Origin: Bradyrhizobium sp. KBS0727
GTDB taxonomy: Bacteria; Pseudomonadota; Alphaproteobacteria; Rhizobiales; Xanthobacteraceae
Direction: 5' to 3'
Length of the DNA stretch: 64,000 nt
Assembly (NCBI RefSeq): GCF_005937885.2
Contig: NZ_CP042176.1
Location: forward strand, 620,001 to 684,000
In this document: one piece after another, positions 20,506-28,946 of the stretch
How positions within the stretch are numbered: the stretch's first letter is position 1
Layout of the letters: each line of letters opens with the position of its first letter
Notes under the pieces: model-generated
Seen by the model: the letters and a program-made list of their open reading frames with translations, nothing else
Told to the model about the DNA's origin: nothing
Database searches by the model: none
Program-made: the position numbers and the translations under genes

Positions 20506-21139
20506 GGCCGCCAGCCCAATGGCGGAGACGGGGCGAGCGGGGACGACAGCACTCAAAACCGGCTGCGCACTACAGGGGCGTCGATTTCGGTCATTCGGTC
20601 GTGGCCATGCGCTCCCGCGCATCGACTTGTATCCGGTGGCGGTGCGAGCGCCCTCTCCCAATAATCGAAGTTCGCGGCTCAAGCCGACCATCTGCTTTTG
20701 GAATTTTCAGCGAGAATTACGGTGACACCCATTAGCCGGCCGGTCGTCAAGATACAGAGCAAATTTTTTTGGCAGCGCTAGCTGCCAACGGCTTTGATTG
20801 GTCGCTTTCAGTTACTGTGCGCGTACCGCGCCCGTTTCTTCGTTTAATGGCTGAGTCCGCATCGCGGATCGCGCCAGACACCCATCAGGATCAAGCATCG
20901 GCCCGAGTGAGGCCTGCGCCCTGGCGGCATGGCCGCCCCAGAAGAACGTTGGTACCGCCCGTATCCAATAGAGTTTCACAGAACCGTGGTTGCCGGCAGG
21001 CCGGTGCCAATCTCCGGATGGCTTACGGTGCGGGCGATCCGCTGTCACAACAGCTGGTGACGGCGATCCGGCGTCCAATTCAGTGCAGCTGGTTGCAGCC
21101 CCAGTCACCGTACGTGGCTTGCCGGATCGCCGTCGTCTC
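20506..21139. other. 634 bases without a convincing gene, left flank of the IS110 element
   Basis: Overlapping open frames on both strands (20769-21191 plus, 20812-21147 minus) lack recognisable motifs and ribosome sites. The right-hand part contains a perfect 14-bp inverted repeat described separately. Part of the stretch is probably the end of the insertion sequence. Confidence 0.5.
21059..21134. repeat. Perfect 14-bp inverted repeat just past the IS110 transposase stop
   Basis: GACGGCGATCCGGC (21059-21072) and GCCGGATCGCCGTC (21121-21134) are exact inverse complements separated by 48 bases. The right arm ends 5 bases before the transposase stop codon position on the minus strand. It may be part of the element end, a terminator stem, or a structured RNA. 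Confidence 0.6.
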
Positions 21140-22153
21140 TCAGGCAAAGCAACGCGTTACGTCGAACGGCTTGCCCTCCTTCAGAATGTGATAGCTGGCG
21201 CGCGCCAGCTTGTGCGCCAACGCCTTGGTGGCGACAACGTTGTTGGTCTTGGCCTTCTTGCGCTCGTGGAAACGCCTGGCCTCGGGGCAAAAGCGCCTGG
21301 CGAAGTTCGCCGCCTCGACGAAGGCCCAGGCAAGATATCTGTTGCCGTTCTTGACGTTGCCTTCGCCCTTCTTCTTGCGATTGCTGGTGTGCACGCTGTC
21401 GACACAGCGCGCATAGGACGCAAAGTTGCTGACGTCGGCAAACCGATCGATCGGACCGGTTTCCAGAAGAATGACGGTGGCGAGCGTCTGGCCGATGCCC
21501 GGCACGCTAGTTAACAAGCCGTATTGCGGTCGGGGCTTGACGCGTTCTTGTAGGCGCTTCTCCAGAACCTCGACCTGTGACTGCAGTGTCGCGATGACGG
21601 CAACGTTGGCCTTGATTGCCAAGCCTACATCCGCCGCCAGTGGCAGGCTGTCGATCGTATCGTCGGTCAGCCGCTTGATCTGATTGCTGGTCATCCGCCC
21701 ACCGAGCTGCCTGGCCATGATGTTTTCCACCGCCAGGACATGTGCCGTGCATGACTGCACCAGCTGCATGCGCTTGCGCGCCAGATCGCGCACGACGCGA
21801 TGCTCCCTCGGCAGGATCGTACCCGTCGGCAGGATTCCCAATCGCAGCAGGTGCGCAAGGTGCTGCGCATCGGTCTCATCGCCGCTGTGCTTCAGTCCTT
21901 CGTACTGCTTGATCGCCGCCGTGTTGGCGAGATGCACGTGGAAGTCCGCATCCCGCAAACCGTCGACCAGCCAATACCAGTTGTAGGTCGACTCGACCAC
22001 CACGCCGGCCAATTCGTCTTGCCATCGAGCCAGAAAGCCTACGATCTTCGCGATGTCGTTGGGCAGGCGCTTCTGCGCCACAACCCGATCAGCATCGTCG
22101 ATAATCGCGACGACGCTGTTGTTCGAATGCAGATCAATTCCGCTATACATCAT
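21140..22153 (-). CDS. IS110-family DEDD transposase
   Basis: The 337-residue protein has the RuvC-like DEDD domain at the N-terminus (YSGIDLHSNN with Asp7, VVVESTYNWYW, DETDAQHLAHLL) and the C-terminal Tnp20-type domain (LLTSVPGIGQTLATVIL). No frameshift or stop is seen, so it could be active. GGAGG lies 5-6 bases before the ATG. IS110 transposases are recombinases guided by a bridge RNA encoded in the element's non-coding end, and a structured candidate lies just upstream. Confidence 0.93.
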   Translation of the reverse strand: MMYSGIDLHSNNSVVAIIDDADRVVAQKRLPNDIAKIVGFLARWQDELAGVVVESTYNWYWLVDGLRDADFHVHLANTAAIKQYEGLKHSGDETDAQHLAHLLRLGILPTGTILPREHRVVRDLARKRMQLVQSCTAHVLAVENIMARQLGGRMTSNQIKRLTDDTIDSLPLAADVGLAIKANVAVIATLQSQVEVLEKRLQERVKPRPQYGLLTSVPGIGQTLATVILLETGPIDRFADVSNFASYARCVDSVHTSNRKKKGEGNVKNGNRYLAWAFVEAANFARRFCPEARRFHERKKAKTNNVVATKALAHKLARASYHILKEGKPFDVTRCFA

Positions 22154-22263
22154 CTTCGCCTCCTCGTCGCCAAAAGTGATTCGTTGATTGCGAATTCACC
22201 TTAGCTCCACCGCCTTCTTGGTCGCGAAGGCCGGCTAGATGATCTTCAGTGCACCATACTATC

Positions 22264-22352
22264 CTGAGTAACGGCCCAGACGACGAGCCGCCGCCCTGCA
22301 TGCGCCTTTCACTTCGTAGTCACTTCCGACTAACGTCGGCGCTCGTCCTCAG
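22264..22352 (-). ncRNA. Candidate structured RNA (possible IS110 bridge RNA region)
   Basis: GACGAGC (22282-22288) pairs with GCTCGTC (22341-22347). The stem extends inward with GCCG/CGGC after a single bulge, and outward with CTGAG (22264-22268) and CTCAG (22348-22352) across a 13-base internal loop. It lies 110-200 bases upstream of the transposase start, where IS110 (IS621-type) elements encode their bridge RNA. The strand and function are inferred from that position. Confidence 0.4.
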
Positions 22353-22717
22353 CGGTATACCCACGCGGAACATGATCGCATCAATGCATTAAAGCTGTCA
22401 CGATGCAGCGTCCGATCATAGGTGAGGGGTTCGCCTGACGTTACACTGGACAGCATCCGTGCGCGCCCGTGGTCGTTCATCGGATTTTGGGATGATAAAA
22501 TTGTCCCACTGATTTGCCCGACGTGTCAAGTATTAGGCCAAAACCGTCCGTTGCGGCGGGCGCCGGCTACTTTGCATGGGGTTGTTTTCGATATTTTTGG
22601 TGAGAGCCGCGGCGACCAGGCGCGACGGCGCCCGGCCTGAACCGCATAGGCCTTTTCAGGCTGTTGCCCAAATCGTGGGTTTGGTCTAGGAGGGTCGAAA
22701 ATCCTTGATCTTTCAAA

Positions 22718-22744
22718 GAGGATTGACTCCTACTCGCTCCGCCA
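22718..22744. repeat. Degenerate copy of the tRNA-Ser 3' end (possible att site)
   Basis: The 27 bases ending ACTCGCTCCGCCA align with the last 28 bases of tRNA-Ser(GGA) at 17078-17105 (ending ACTCTCTCCGCCA), with about 22 identities and one gap. It has the same orientation and lies 5.6 kb downstream. Such pairs mark elements integrated at tRNA genes, though the divergence means chance or decay must be considered. Confidence 0.4.
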
Positions 22745-22793
22745 CCCGCCTTCGCCCGATGTTCTTGGTCGGACTTTCTCGGAGAGATGATCC

Positions 22794-23534
22794 GTGGACC
22801 AGCGCGATATCGGCGGGCTCGACAAGCTGAAGGCCCGCGTTCAGGCCTTGCGCGCCAAGACCATCGACAATGGTTGCACCGAGGACGAGGCGTTGTCGGC
22901 GGCCGCCAAGGTCGCGGAGTTGCTCGATCGCTACGACCTGTCACTGACCGACCTCGAGCTGCGCGCGGCGCCGTGCGAGCGTCGTGTCTATGAGACCCAT
23001 CGCAAGAAGCGAATTCCTCTCGACGACTGCATCGGCGCGATCGCTCGTTTCTGTGATTGCCGGGTCTGGCGCGAGAAGGATGCGGCTGGCGAGAGCAGCT
23101 ATGTTTTCTTTGGTCTGCGCCCGGATATCGAGGTCGCGCATTATTTGACCGAGCTGATCGATGCCGCGGTGCGCGCCGAACTCGGTCGCTTCAAGACTTC
23201 GGCCGATTACGGCCGGTTGCGGCACCAGGAGCGGCATCTGGCCAACGCCTCGTTCGCGCTGGGGATGGTGGCTTCGATTGCGGACAAGCTGATGGCGATG
23301 AAGGCCAGTCGCGATGATGTCAACCACAGCACGGGCCGCGGGCTGGTTGTCCTCAAGACCTCGGTGGTCGATGCCGAATTCGACAAGCTCAACATGAAGC
23401 TGCGGACCCTGCGCAGCAATAGCCGGATGGTGTCGATGATGGCCTATGAAGCCGGAGGCGCCGCCGGCGCGTCGGTGGCCATAAATCCCGGCATCAGCAC
23501 GTCGCCACCACGGGCCGCCGGGAAACGCAACTGA
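22794..23534 (+). CDS. DUF2786 domain protein
   Basis: The 246-residue protein starts with the DUF2786 helix pair (LDKLKARVQALRAKTIDNGC, TEDEALSAAAKVAELLDRYDLSL). A longer alpha/beta region follows (YVFFGLRPDIEVAHYLTELI), as in relatives annotated in phages and proteobacteria. Function is unknown. The GTG at 22794 is supported by GGAGAG 8 bases upstream. It marks the right border of the proposed island. Confidence 0.75.
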   Translation: MDQRDIGGLDKLKARVQALRAKTIDNGCTEDEALSAAAKVAELLDRYDLSLTDLELRAAPCERRVYETHRKKRIPLDDCIGAIARFCDCRVWREKDAAGESSYVFFGLRPDIEVAHYLTELIDAAVRAELGRFKTSADYGRLRHQERHLANASFALGMVASIADKLMAMKASRDDVNHSTGRGLVVLKTSVVDAEFDKLNMKLRTLRSNSRMVSMMAYEAGGAAGASVAINPGISTSPPRAAGKRN

Positions 23535-23635
23535 ACTCGGCGAAGGGGAGAAGGTTCGGCCCCATGATTCAAAGAAGCCTTAGACTCTGGTTGCAAGCCA
23601 AATTATGCTCGCCTCGATCTTGCTGGGGGCCTGCC

Positions 23636-24883
23636 ATGAAATTCCGCGTTGCTGCCATCGTAGCGCTGTGGGTTGCGATATTTGCCGGTTCGAATGCGGA
23701 AGCGCGAGGGCCTTACGGTTCGATCAATGTCGGAAACTGGAAGGGTGGGGCCTACACCAACGACCAGAACGGGGCGTTTACGCATTGCTCGGCCGGCACC
23801 CAATACACCAGCGGCATCTTTTTCATGGTGATGATCGATAGCAGTGGGGGGTGGAGCCTCGCCTTTGCTCACGACAAATGGTCGCTGACCACAGGGGAAG
23901 CTTTTCCGCTCACCCTTACCTTCGACGGCCAGCAGCCGTTCAACGTCCACGGAGTGCCAATTGGCGAAAAGCTGGTCCGTGTCCCCATGCCGATCACTTC
24001 ATCGCTGATCACTCAGTTTCGAAAAGCGAGGGCCATGACGGCCTATACGCAGGGGCAGCTTTTCCAGTTCAATCTCGATCAAACTGCGCAGTTGTTGCCG
24101 GCGTTGGTGAATTGCGTCACCAAGACCAAGCAGGGTGGCACCGCCAGTGCCGGTGACTTCTCCGTCCCGGTCGCCAAACCGGTGGTCGCAACCACAACGG
24201 CGCCGCCGGCCAAGCCCGACAAACTGTTTGACCAGACCGGCACGGGTTTCCTCGTCAGCACGAACGGCCATGTCGTGACCAACCAGCATGTCGTCGATGG
24301 GTGCGTCGGAGACATTCAGGGCAACCTGACCGGTGAGGCGCCCGCCACTCTGCGTCTGGTTTCAAGCGACGAGACCAATGACCTCGCGCTGCTTCAGGTG
24401 CCCGGCACGTTCAAGGAGGTCGCGAAAATCAAGGACAAGGCGGTCCAGTCCGGCGACAGCGTCATTGCGATCGGTTTTCCGTTTCATGGACTGCTCACCT
24501 CCGATTTCACGGTTACGACGGGAATCGTCAGCTCGCTCAGCGGCCTCCTGAACGACACGCGATTCCTGCAGATCAGCGCCGCCGTTCAACCCGGCAATAG
24601 CGGCGGGCCGCTGCTGGCGGCCAGCGGTGACGTGGTCGGCGTGGTTGCCGCGAAATTGGACGCGTTGAAGGTCGTCAGGGCGACGGGCAACATCCCCGAG
24701 AATATCAATTTCGCGATCAAGACCGGTGCGCTGCGGGATTTTCTGGATAACAGCGTCGTGCCGTACCAGATTTCCGACGCCAAGACCGAACTGAAGACGA
24801 CGGACATCGCGCGTAATGCAAGGGCGTTTACCTTTTTGATTTCCTGCAAGGTAAAAACGAAGAACGAGACGGCAAGGAAATAG
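23636..24883 (+). CDS. Secreted trypsin-like serine protease (S1C type, no PDZ)
   Basis: The 415-residue protein has a signal peptide (MKFRVAAIVALWVAIFAGSN), an unassigned region to about residue 180, a Pro/Ala/Thr linker, and a DegP-like protease domain. The triad is His218 (TNQHVVDG), Asp249 (TNDLALLQV) and Ser322 (VQPGNSGGPLL). No PDZ domain follows, unlike DegP/DegQ. The N-terminal region may bind substrate or cell envelope. The start at 23636 directly begins the signal peptide. Confidence 0.85.
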   Translation: MKFRVAAIVALWVAIFAGSNAEARGPYGSINVGNWKGGAYTNDQNGAFTHCSAGTQYTSGIFFMVMIDSSGGWSLAFAHDKWSLTTGEAFPLTLTFDGQQPFNVHGVPIGEKLVRVPMPITSSLITQFRKARAMTAYTQGQLFQFNLDQTAQLLPALVNCVTKTKQGGTASAGDFSVPVAKPVVATTTAPPAKPDKLFDQTGTGFLVSTNGHVVTNQHVVDGCVGDIQGNLTGEAPATLRLVSSDETNDLALLQVPGTFKEVAKIKDKAVQSGDSVIAIGFPFHGLLTSDFTVTTGIVSSLSGLLNDTRFLQISAAVQPGNSGGPLLAASGDVVGVVAAKLDALKVVRATGNIPENINFAIKTGALRDFLDNSVVPYQISDAKTELKTTDIARNARAFTFLISCKVKTKNETARK

Positions 24884-24949
24884 GATCAGACCGGCACTCC
24901 GCGTGTTTCCCACTAGCCATTCCCCTGATCTCCCGGCTAAGTAACCCGG

Positions 24950-27172
24950 ATGGAAGCAAAGACGGCCGCGTCGCGGCGAGCGAACTTCAGCGCGGCCACA
25001 GTGCGCGGCGACGTCGTTGCCGGCCTCGTCTCTTCGACGGTCGCCATTCCGCTGGCGATGGCGTTCGGCATGTTCGCCTTTGTCACGCTGGGCGACGAAT
25101 ATTTCGCCTATGGCGCGATGGCGGGGCTGATGTCGGCGTTTATCGCCGGCGTGGTGTGCGTGGTGCTCGGCGATCGCTCCACCCGCGTCTACGCGCCGCG
25201 CATCACCACCACCTTCTTCCTCGGCCTGCTGCTGTATTCCCTGCTGCATCGCGACACCGCCGGGGGCGGCGAGCCAAGCGTGCCGGCCACGCTGCTGGTG
25301 TTCTTTGCCATCATCCTGCTCGGCGGCGTATTCCAGGCGCTGTTCGGCCTGATGCGGCTGGGCTCGCTGATCAAGTTCGCGCCGCATCCGGTCATGGCGG
25401 GATTCCAGAACATGGCAGCGGTGCTGCTGTTTCTGGTGCAACTCGGCAATGTGCTCGGCTTCGATCATAATGTGCGGTTTACGCGCGTGTTCGGCGCGCT
25501 CGATGAGACGCGGCCGCTGAGTCTGCTGGTTGCGGCGCTGACCTTTGCGGCGATGTGGAACGCGCGCCGGATCACGACCAGATTGCCGCCGATGCTGGTC
25601 GGGCTCGGCTGCGGCATCCTGGCTTACTACGCGCTTGTCATCGTCGGGCTCGGCGGCAGCTTAGGGCCGATCATCGGTTCGCCGACGGCGAGTGCCGCGA
25701 TGCGTACCGTGCTGGTCGACTTTTCCGGCCTGGCGATGGCCGCTCCGCTGGAGCAGTCGTGGCCGTTGATCGTCTCGAGCGCGCTGGCGCTGGCGATCAT
25801 CGCGTCGATCGACGCGCTGCTGTGCGCCAAACTCGCCAGCCGGCCCGGCGAACTGCGCGCCGGCGACGACAGCCTGCTGGTTCGTCTCGGCATCGCCAAT
25901 GCGATTTCGGCGGCCTTTGGCGGCATCACCAGCGGCATCAACATCGGGCCCAGCCTCGCCAACCGTGCCTTCGGTGCGCAAAGCCCGCTCTCCGTGCTCG
26001 TCAATGCCGCGGCCGTGCTGGCGGCGGCGACGCTGCTGTTTCCGCTGCTCGCCTACATCCCGCGGGCAGTGCTGTCGGCGGCGGTGATGGTGGTCGCGAT
26101 CCAGCATATCGAGCCCTGGACCCGGCAACTGGCGCAGCGCCTGATCAGCCCGGGGACGCCGCAGCGCGGCGCCATCGCGCTCGATCTCGGCGTTTGCCTG
26201 TTCGTTTCGCTGCTGTCGATCGCCGTCAATGTCGTGCTGGCGGTGTTCATCGGCATCGTGCTTGCGGTGTTTCTGTTCGTGGTTCGCATGAGCCGCTCGA
26301 ATATTCGAAAGCTCTATCGCTGCGACAATGTCCGTTCGCGGCGCTACCGCGACCCGGCCGAGCTGGCGGTACTGCATGCGCAGGGCGCTTCGGTGCTGGT
26401 GATCGAGCTGCAGGGCGCACTGTTCTTCGGCAGCGCCGAGCGGCTGGCGCAAATCGTCGAGCGCGAGACCGCGCAAGGCACCATTGTTCTTTTACTGGAA
26501 ATGCGGCGCATTACCGAGATCGACTCGACCGGCGCCCGTATCCTCGGTGATATCGACGCGGCGCTTGCCGCGCGCGGTATCAAGCTCGCGCTGGTCCTGT
26601 CCGCGCGCACCGAGACCGCCGCCCGTCTCGCCGACATCTTCCACGCGCCCGACCGCTTCTTTCCGGATATCGACCGGGCGATCGAATGGGCCGAAGACGA
26701 TCTGCTCCGGCAGACCGCCGCAGCGCCTTCGTCGGAATGGCCGCTCGAGCGGCTGCCGCTGGTCAGCGATTTCACGGCAGGCCAGATCGAGCGGTTGCGA
26801 AGTTGGCTCGAGCCGGTGGCGTGGTCGGCCGGAGAGGTCGTGTTTCACAGCGGCGATCCCGGCTCGTCGCTCTATCTCGTCACGCAGGGTCGGGCCAGCG
26901 TCCACATCCTGCACGACGGCGGCGACATCAGGCTGGCGACGTTCGCGCCAGGTGCCGTGTTCGGCGAACTCGCGCTGCTCGATCGCGGGCCACGCTCGGC
27001 CACCATCACGGCTGACGAGGATCTCAAGGCGTTCGGCTTGAGCGAGGCGTCCTTTGCGGTGCTGTGCCAGCAGCAGCCGGATCTCGCGATCAAGCTGCTG
27101 ACGGCGCTGGGCCGCGAGTTGAGCGTGCGGATTCGCTACGCCAACATGACGATCCAGCAGCTGGAAACCTAG
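24950..27172 (+). CDS. SulP-family anion transporter with STAS and cyclic-nucleotide-binding domains
   Basis: The 740-residue fusion starts with a SulP membrane domain (about 10-14 helices, residues 15-440; VAGLVSSTVAIPLAMAFGMF). A STAS domain follows at about 470-560 (VLVIELQGALFFGS, ITEIDSTGARILGDID). A CRP-like cyclic-nucleotide-binding domain lies at about 610-735, with the phosphate-binding cassette FGELALLDRGPRSATI. Transport of sulphate, bicarbonate or another anion may be gated by a nucleotide. The ATG at 24950 is the first of the frame. Confidence 0.9.
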   Translation: MEAKTAASRRANFSAATVRGDVVAGLVSSTVAIPLAMAFGMFAFVTLGDEYFAYGAMAGLMSAFIAGVVCVVLGDRSTRVYAPRITTTFFLGLLLYSLLHRDTAGGGEPSVPATLLVFFAIILLGGVFQALFGLMRLGSLIKFAPHPVMAGFQNMAAVLLFLVQLGNVLGFDHNVRFTRVFGALDETRPLSLLVAALTFAAMWNARRITTRLPPMLVGLGCGILAYYALVIVGLGGSLGPIIGSPTASAAMRTVLVDFSGLAMAAPLEQSWPLIVSSALALAIIASIDALLCAKLASRPGELRAGDDSLLVRLGIANAISAAFGGITSGINIGPSLANRAFGAQSPLSVLVNAAAVLAAATLLFPLLAYIPRAVLSAAVMVVAIQHIEPWTRQLAQRLISPGTPQRGAIALDLGVCLFVSLLSIAVNVVLAVFIGIVLAVFLFVVRMSRSNIRKLYRCDNVRSRRYRDPAELAVLHAQGASVLVIELQGALFFGSAERLAQIVERETAQGTIVLLLEMRRITEIDSTGARILGDIDAALAARGIKLALVLSARTETAARLADIFHAPDRFFPDIDRAIEWAEDDLLRQTAAAPSSEWPLERLPLVSDFTAGQIERLRSWLEPVAWSAGEVVFHSGDPGSSLYLVTQGRASVHILHDGGDIRLATFAPGAVFGELALLDRGPRSATITADEDLKAFGLSEASFAVLCQQQPDLAIKLLTALGRELSVRIRYANMTIQQLET

Positions 27173-27198
27173 CGCCCGGTTCTGAAGCGTCCGGCGCC

Positions 27199-27507
27199 TT
27201 ACCGCGAATTATTGCTGCGCGTGTGCGCGGCCTGCGCGTTCCAGCTACTCCAGCTCACATTGGCGAGGCTTCGCTGGTCGGTCGCAAGAGGCCGCCGGGT
27301 CTGCCGTTCGTAGGCCGCGATGATCTGCAGCGACTGGCTGATCTTTCGTTGCAGTTCGGCAATGGTCTTTTGGGTCTTGCCGGTCTTCCTCGATTGGGCA
27401 GGCTCGCCAACCGTGAACCTGGCGGTCTCGATATGCTTCAGGGTTTCACGGAGCATCTTGAGCTGTGCCCGGTGCCACGCGATGGTGCTGTCACTATCTG
27501 CAGACAT
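27199..27507 (-). CDS. Small helical hypothetical protein
   Basis: A 102-residue, largely helical protein starting MSADSDSTIAWHRAQLKMLR. AGGAGG lies just before the ATG. Charged residues with leucines (ETLKHIETARF, IAELQRKISQSLQIIAAYER) suggest a short coiled coil. I do not recognise a family. It is convergent with the SulP gene, 27 bases away. The frame continues upstream to 27774 without support. Confidence 0.6.
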   Translation of the reverse strand: MSADSDSTIAWHRAQLKMLRETLKHIETARFTVGEPAQSRKTGKTQKTIAELQRKISQSLQIIAAYERQTRRPLATDQRSLANVSWSSWNAQAAHTRSNNSR

Positions 27508-27801
27508 GAAAACCTCCTGATTCGCCCCCGAGTCTAGCATGCATGGGGCGATCCGGCCGATATCGTCGCGCCCCAATCTCTCCCGGCAGGAGCCCAGGAG
27601 GGCTCCTGTTTTGTTTGACGCGTTTTCTTGACGCGAACCGGCGGCCACTTCGCTCGAAAACGCTATTGTGCCGCATTTTGCCATCGAAGCGACCGGGCGC
27701 GGGCCTCGAAACACCAAACTTGCATGCGATCTGCCGTGCGCGCGGTTCCCCCAAATGATCCTTGCGGCGCTCAATGCCGGCCAGGGCCGACGGAGCGTGC
27801 G

Positions 27802-27981
27802 ATGAGTGAAATTGAGTTCGACCGGGTGATGGATGCTGTGCGGATGGCGATCGTGCTGCTGCCGATAGAGGACTCGCTGGGGAGATCGTCGACGGCCGCC
27901 GGGCCGCCGGAAGCCACCAACGACAATGTCGGGCCATCCTGGCCGACGATCCCATTCCCCGAAGGCGCGTGCGTCTCCTGA
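27802..27981 (+). CDS. Small hypothetical protein, first of a two-gene unit
   Basis: A 59-residue protein (MSEIEFDRVMDAVRMAIVLL, then a Pro/Ser-rich tail). Its stop overlaps the next start as TGATG, the usual sign of translational coupling. No family is recognised. The GGAGCG before the ATG is a weak ribosome site. Confidence 0.45.
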   Translation: MSEIEFDRVMDAVRMAIVLLPIEDSLGRSSTAAGPPEATNDNVGPSWPTIPFPEGACVS

Positions 27982-28277
27982 TGGCGCGGTCGGTTTTCGA
28001 AGTCGTGAAGGCGCCGTTGGGGTGGTCGGTGTTTGCCGACAACGTCAAGATAGCCGGCGTCTACGATTCCAGAGCCGCCGCGCTGGAAGCCGCCGCATTG
28101 GCCGCATCCTTTGCCGTCAGCGACGGTGTTGCCGTGCAGATCAATGTGCCGGGCGAGGATGAGGAAAGACCGAGATGGGCGGTCGCGTTTGAAATCGCGG
28201 CGACGATCCTGCCAAACCGGGAGCCCGCGGCTGCGCCGTCATCGCCGCGCGATACGGCCGGCAAATCGCGGGCTTGA
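27981..28277 (+). CDS. Small hypothetical protein, DUF2188-like size
   Basis: A 98-residue protein starting MARSVFEVVKAPLGWSVFAD. The first 60 residues look like a small alpha/beta fold (strand, strand, Ala-rich helix, strand: AAALEAAALAASFAVSDGVA), loosely like DUF2188-type proteins; the tail is disordered. It overlaps the preceding 59-codon gene by one base. Function is unknown. Confidence 0.55.
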   Translation: MARSVFEVVKAPLGWSVFADNVKIAGVYDSRAAALEAAALAASFAVSDGVAVQINVPGEDEERPRWAVAFEIAATILPNREPAAAPSSPRDTAGKSRA

Positions 28278-28328
28278 AGGAGCAGCTCCGGACCCAGCAT
28301 TATCCGGGTCCGTCATGCCTGAGACGGA

Positions 28329-28793
28329 TCAAAAATCCAGCGGTGCATTGTCGACCACCTCCTTCATGACGAAGAAAGTCCGGGTCTGGCGGACGCCTGG
28401 CAGCGCGATCAGTTGATCGCCATGGATGCGGTTGAAATCCTCCATGTCGCCGACGCGGATTTTGAGAAAATAGTCGAAATCGCCGGCCACCAGATGGCAA
28501 TCGAGCACGAATTTCAGCTTCGCGATCGCCCGCTCAAAGGCCGCAAAGCTTTCCGGCGTGGAGCGGTCGAGCACAACACCGACCATGACCAGCGCGCCTT
28601 TGCCGACCTTGCGCGGCGCCACCATCGCCCTGACCTCGCCGATAAAGCCATCGTCGAACAGGCGTTGGGTGCGGCGATGACAGGTAGCTGCGCTGACGCC
28701 GACCGTTTCGGCCAGTTCGGCATTGCTCAGCCGGCCGCTATTCTGCAGCAAACGCAAGATCTTGAGGTCGGTGCGGTCGAGCGGACCCGCCAT
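28329..28793 (-). CDS. acdR: Lrp-type regulator of ACC deaminase
   Basis: The 154-residue Lrp/AsnC protein has an N-terminal winged helix (LSNAELAETVGVSAATCHRR) and a RAM domain (HLVAGDFDYFLKIRVGDM). It is divergent from acdS by about 150 bases. In Bradyrhizobium and other rhizobia such an Lrp-like protein (AcdR) controls acdS, so the symbol follows from context and family. Palindromic AT-rich sites lie in the gap. Confidence 0.85.
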   Translation of the reverse strand: MAGPLDRTDLKILRLLQNSGRLSNAELAETVGVSAATCHRRTQRLFDDGFIGEVRAMVAPRKVGKGALVMVGVVLDRSTPESFAAFERAIAKLKFVLDCHLVAGDFDYFLKIRVGDMEDFNRIHGDQLIALPGVRQTRTFFVMKEVVDNAPLDF

Positions 28794-28832
28794 GGAAGAA
28801 TCTCTCGCAATTTCTCTAAAGTGCGGATGAAA

Positions 28833-28876
28833 AGATAATATCTAGGGATAGATGCGCAAGAAATATAAAAAATTCT
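28833..28876. promoter_or_regulatory. Candidate AcdR sites between acdR and acdS
   Basis: AGATAATATCT (28833-28843) is a palindrome with 5-base arms, and AGAA-N10-TTCT (28859-28876) lies in an AT-rich run. The gap is much richer in A and T than its surroundings, as Lrp sites often are. The link to AcdR is inference. Confidence 0.35.
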
Positions 28877-28946
28877 CATCAAGTTAGAGAGCACCTTTCT
28901 GGGGCTTGGTGATAGGGCATTTCCGCAGATCAGGCCACCAACGGGG

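Larger units (their letters stand above)
21059..22352 (-). mobile_element. IS110-family insertion sequence, boundaries estimated
   Basis: The transposase is intact and flanked on both sides by structured non-coding sequence, as expected for IS110 elements, which lack simple terminal inverted repeats and duplicate no target. The limits given are only the outer edges of the visible stem structures. A comparison with an empty site is needed to place the true ends. Confidence 0.5.
22154..22793. other. 640-base non-coding region upstream of the transposase
   Basis: It contains the probable IS110 end with a strong stem-loop (22264-22352), then about 370 bases without a gene, then a short sequence like the 3' end of tRNA-Ser (22718-22744). 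The last 10-20 bases hold the ribosome site of the DUF2786 gene. Confidence 0.5.

Noticed and set aside
20769..21191. Overlapping frames on both strands left of the IS110 transposase
   Set aside because: No ribosome sites or motifs, and the region contains the element's structured end.
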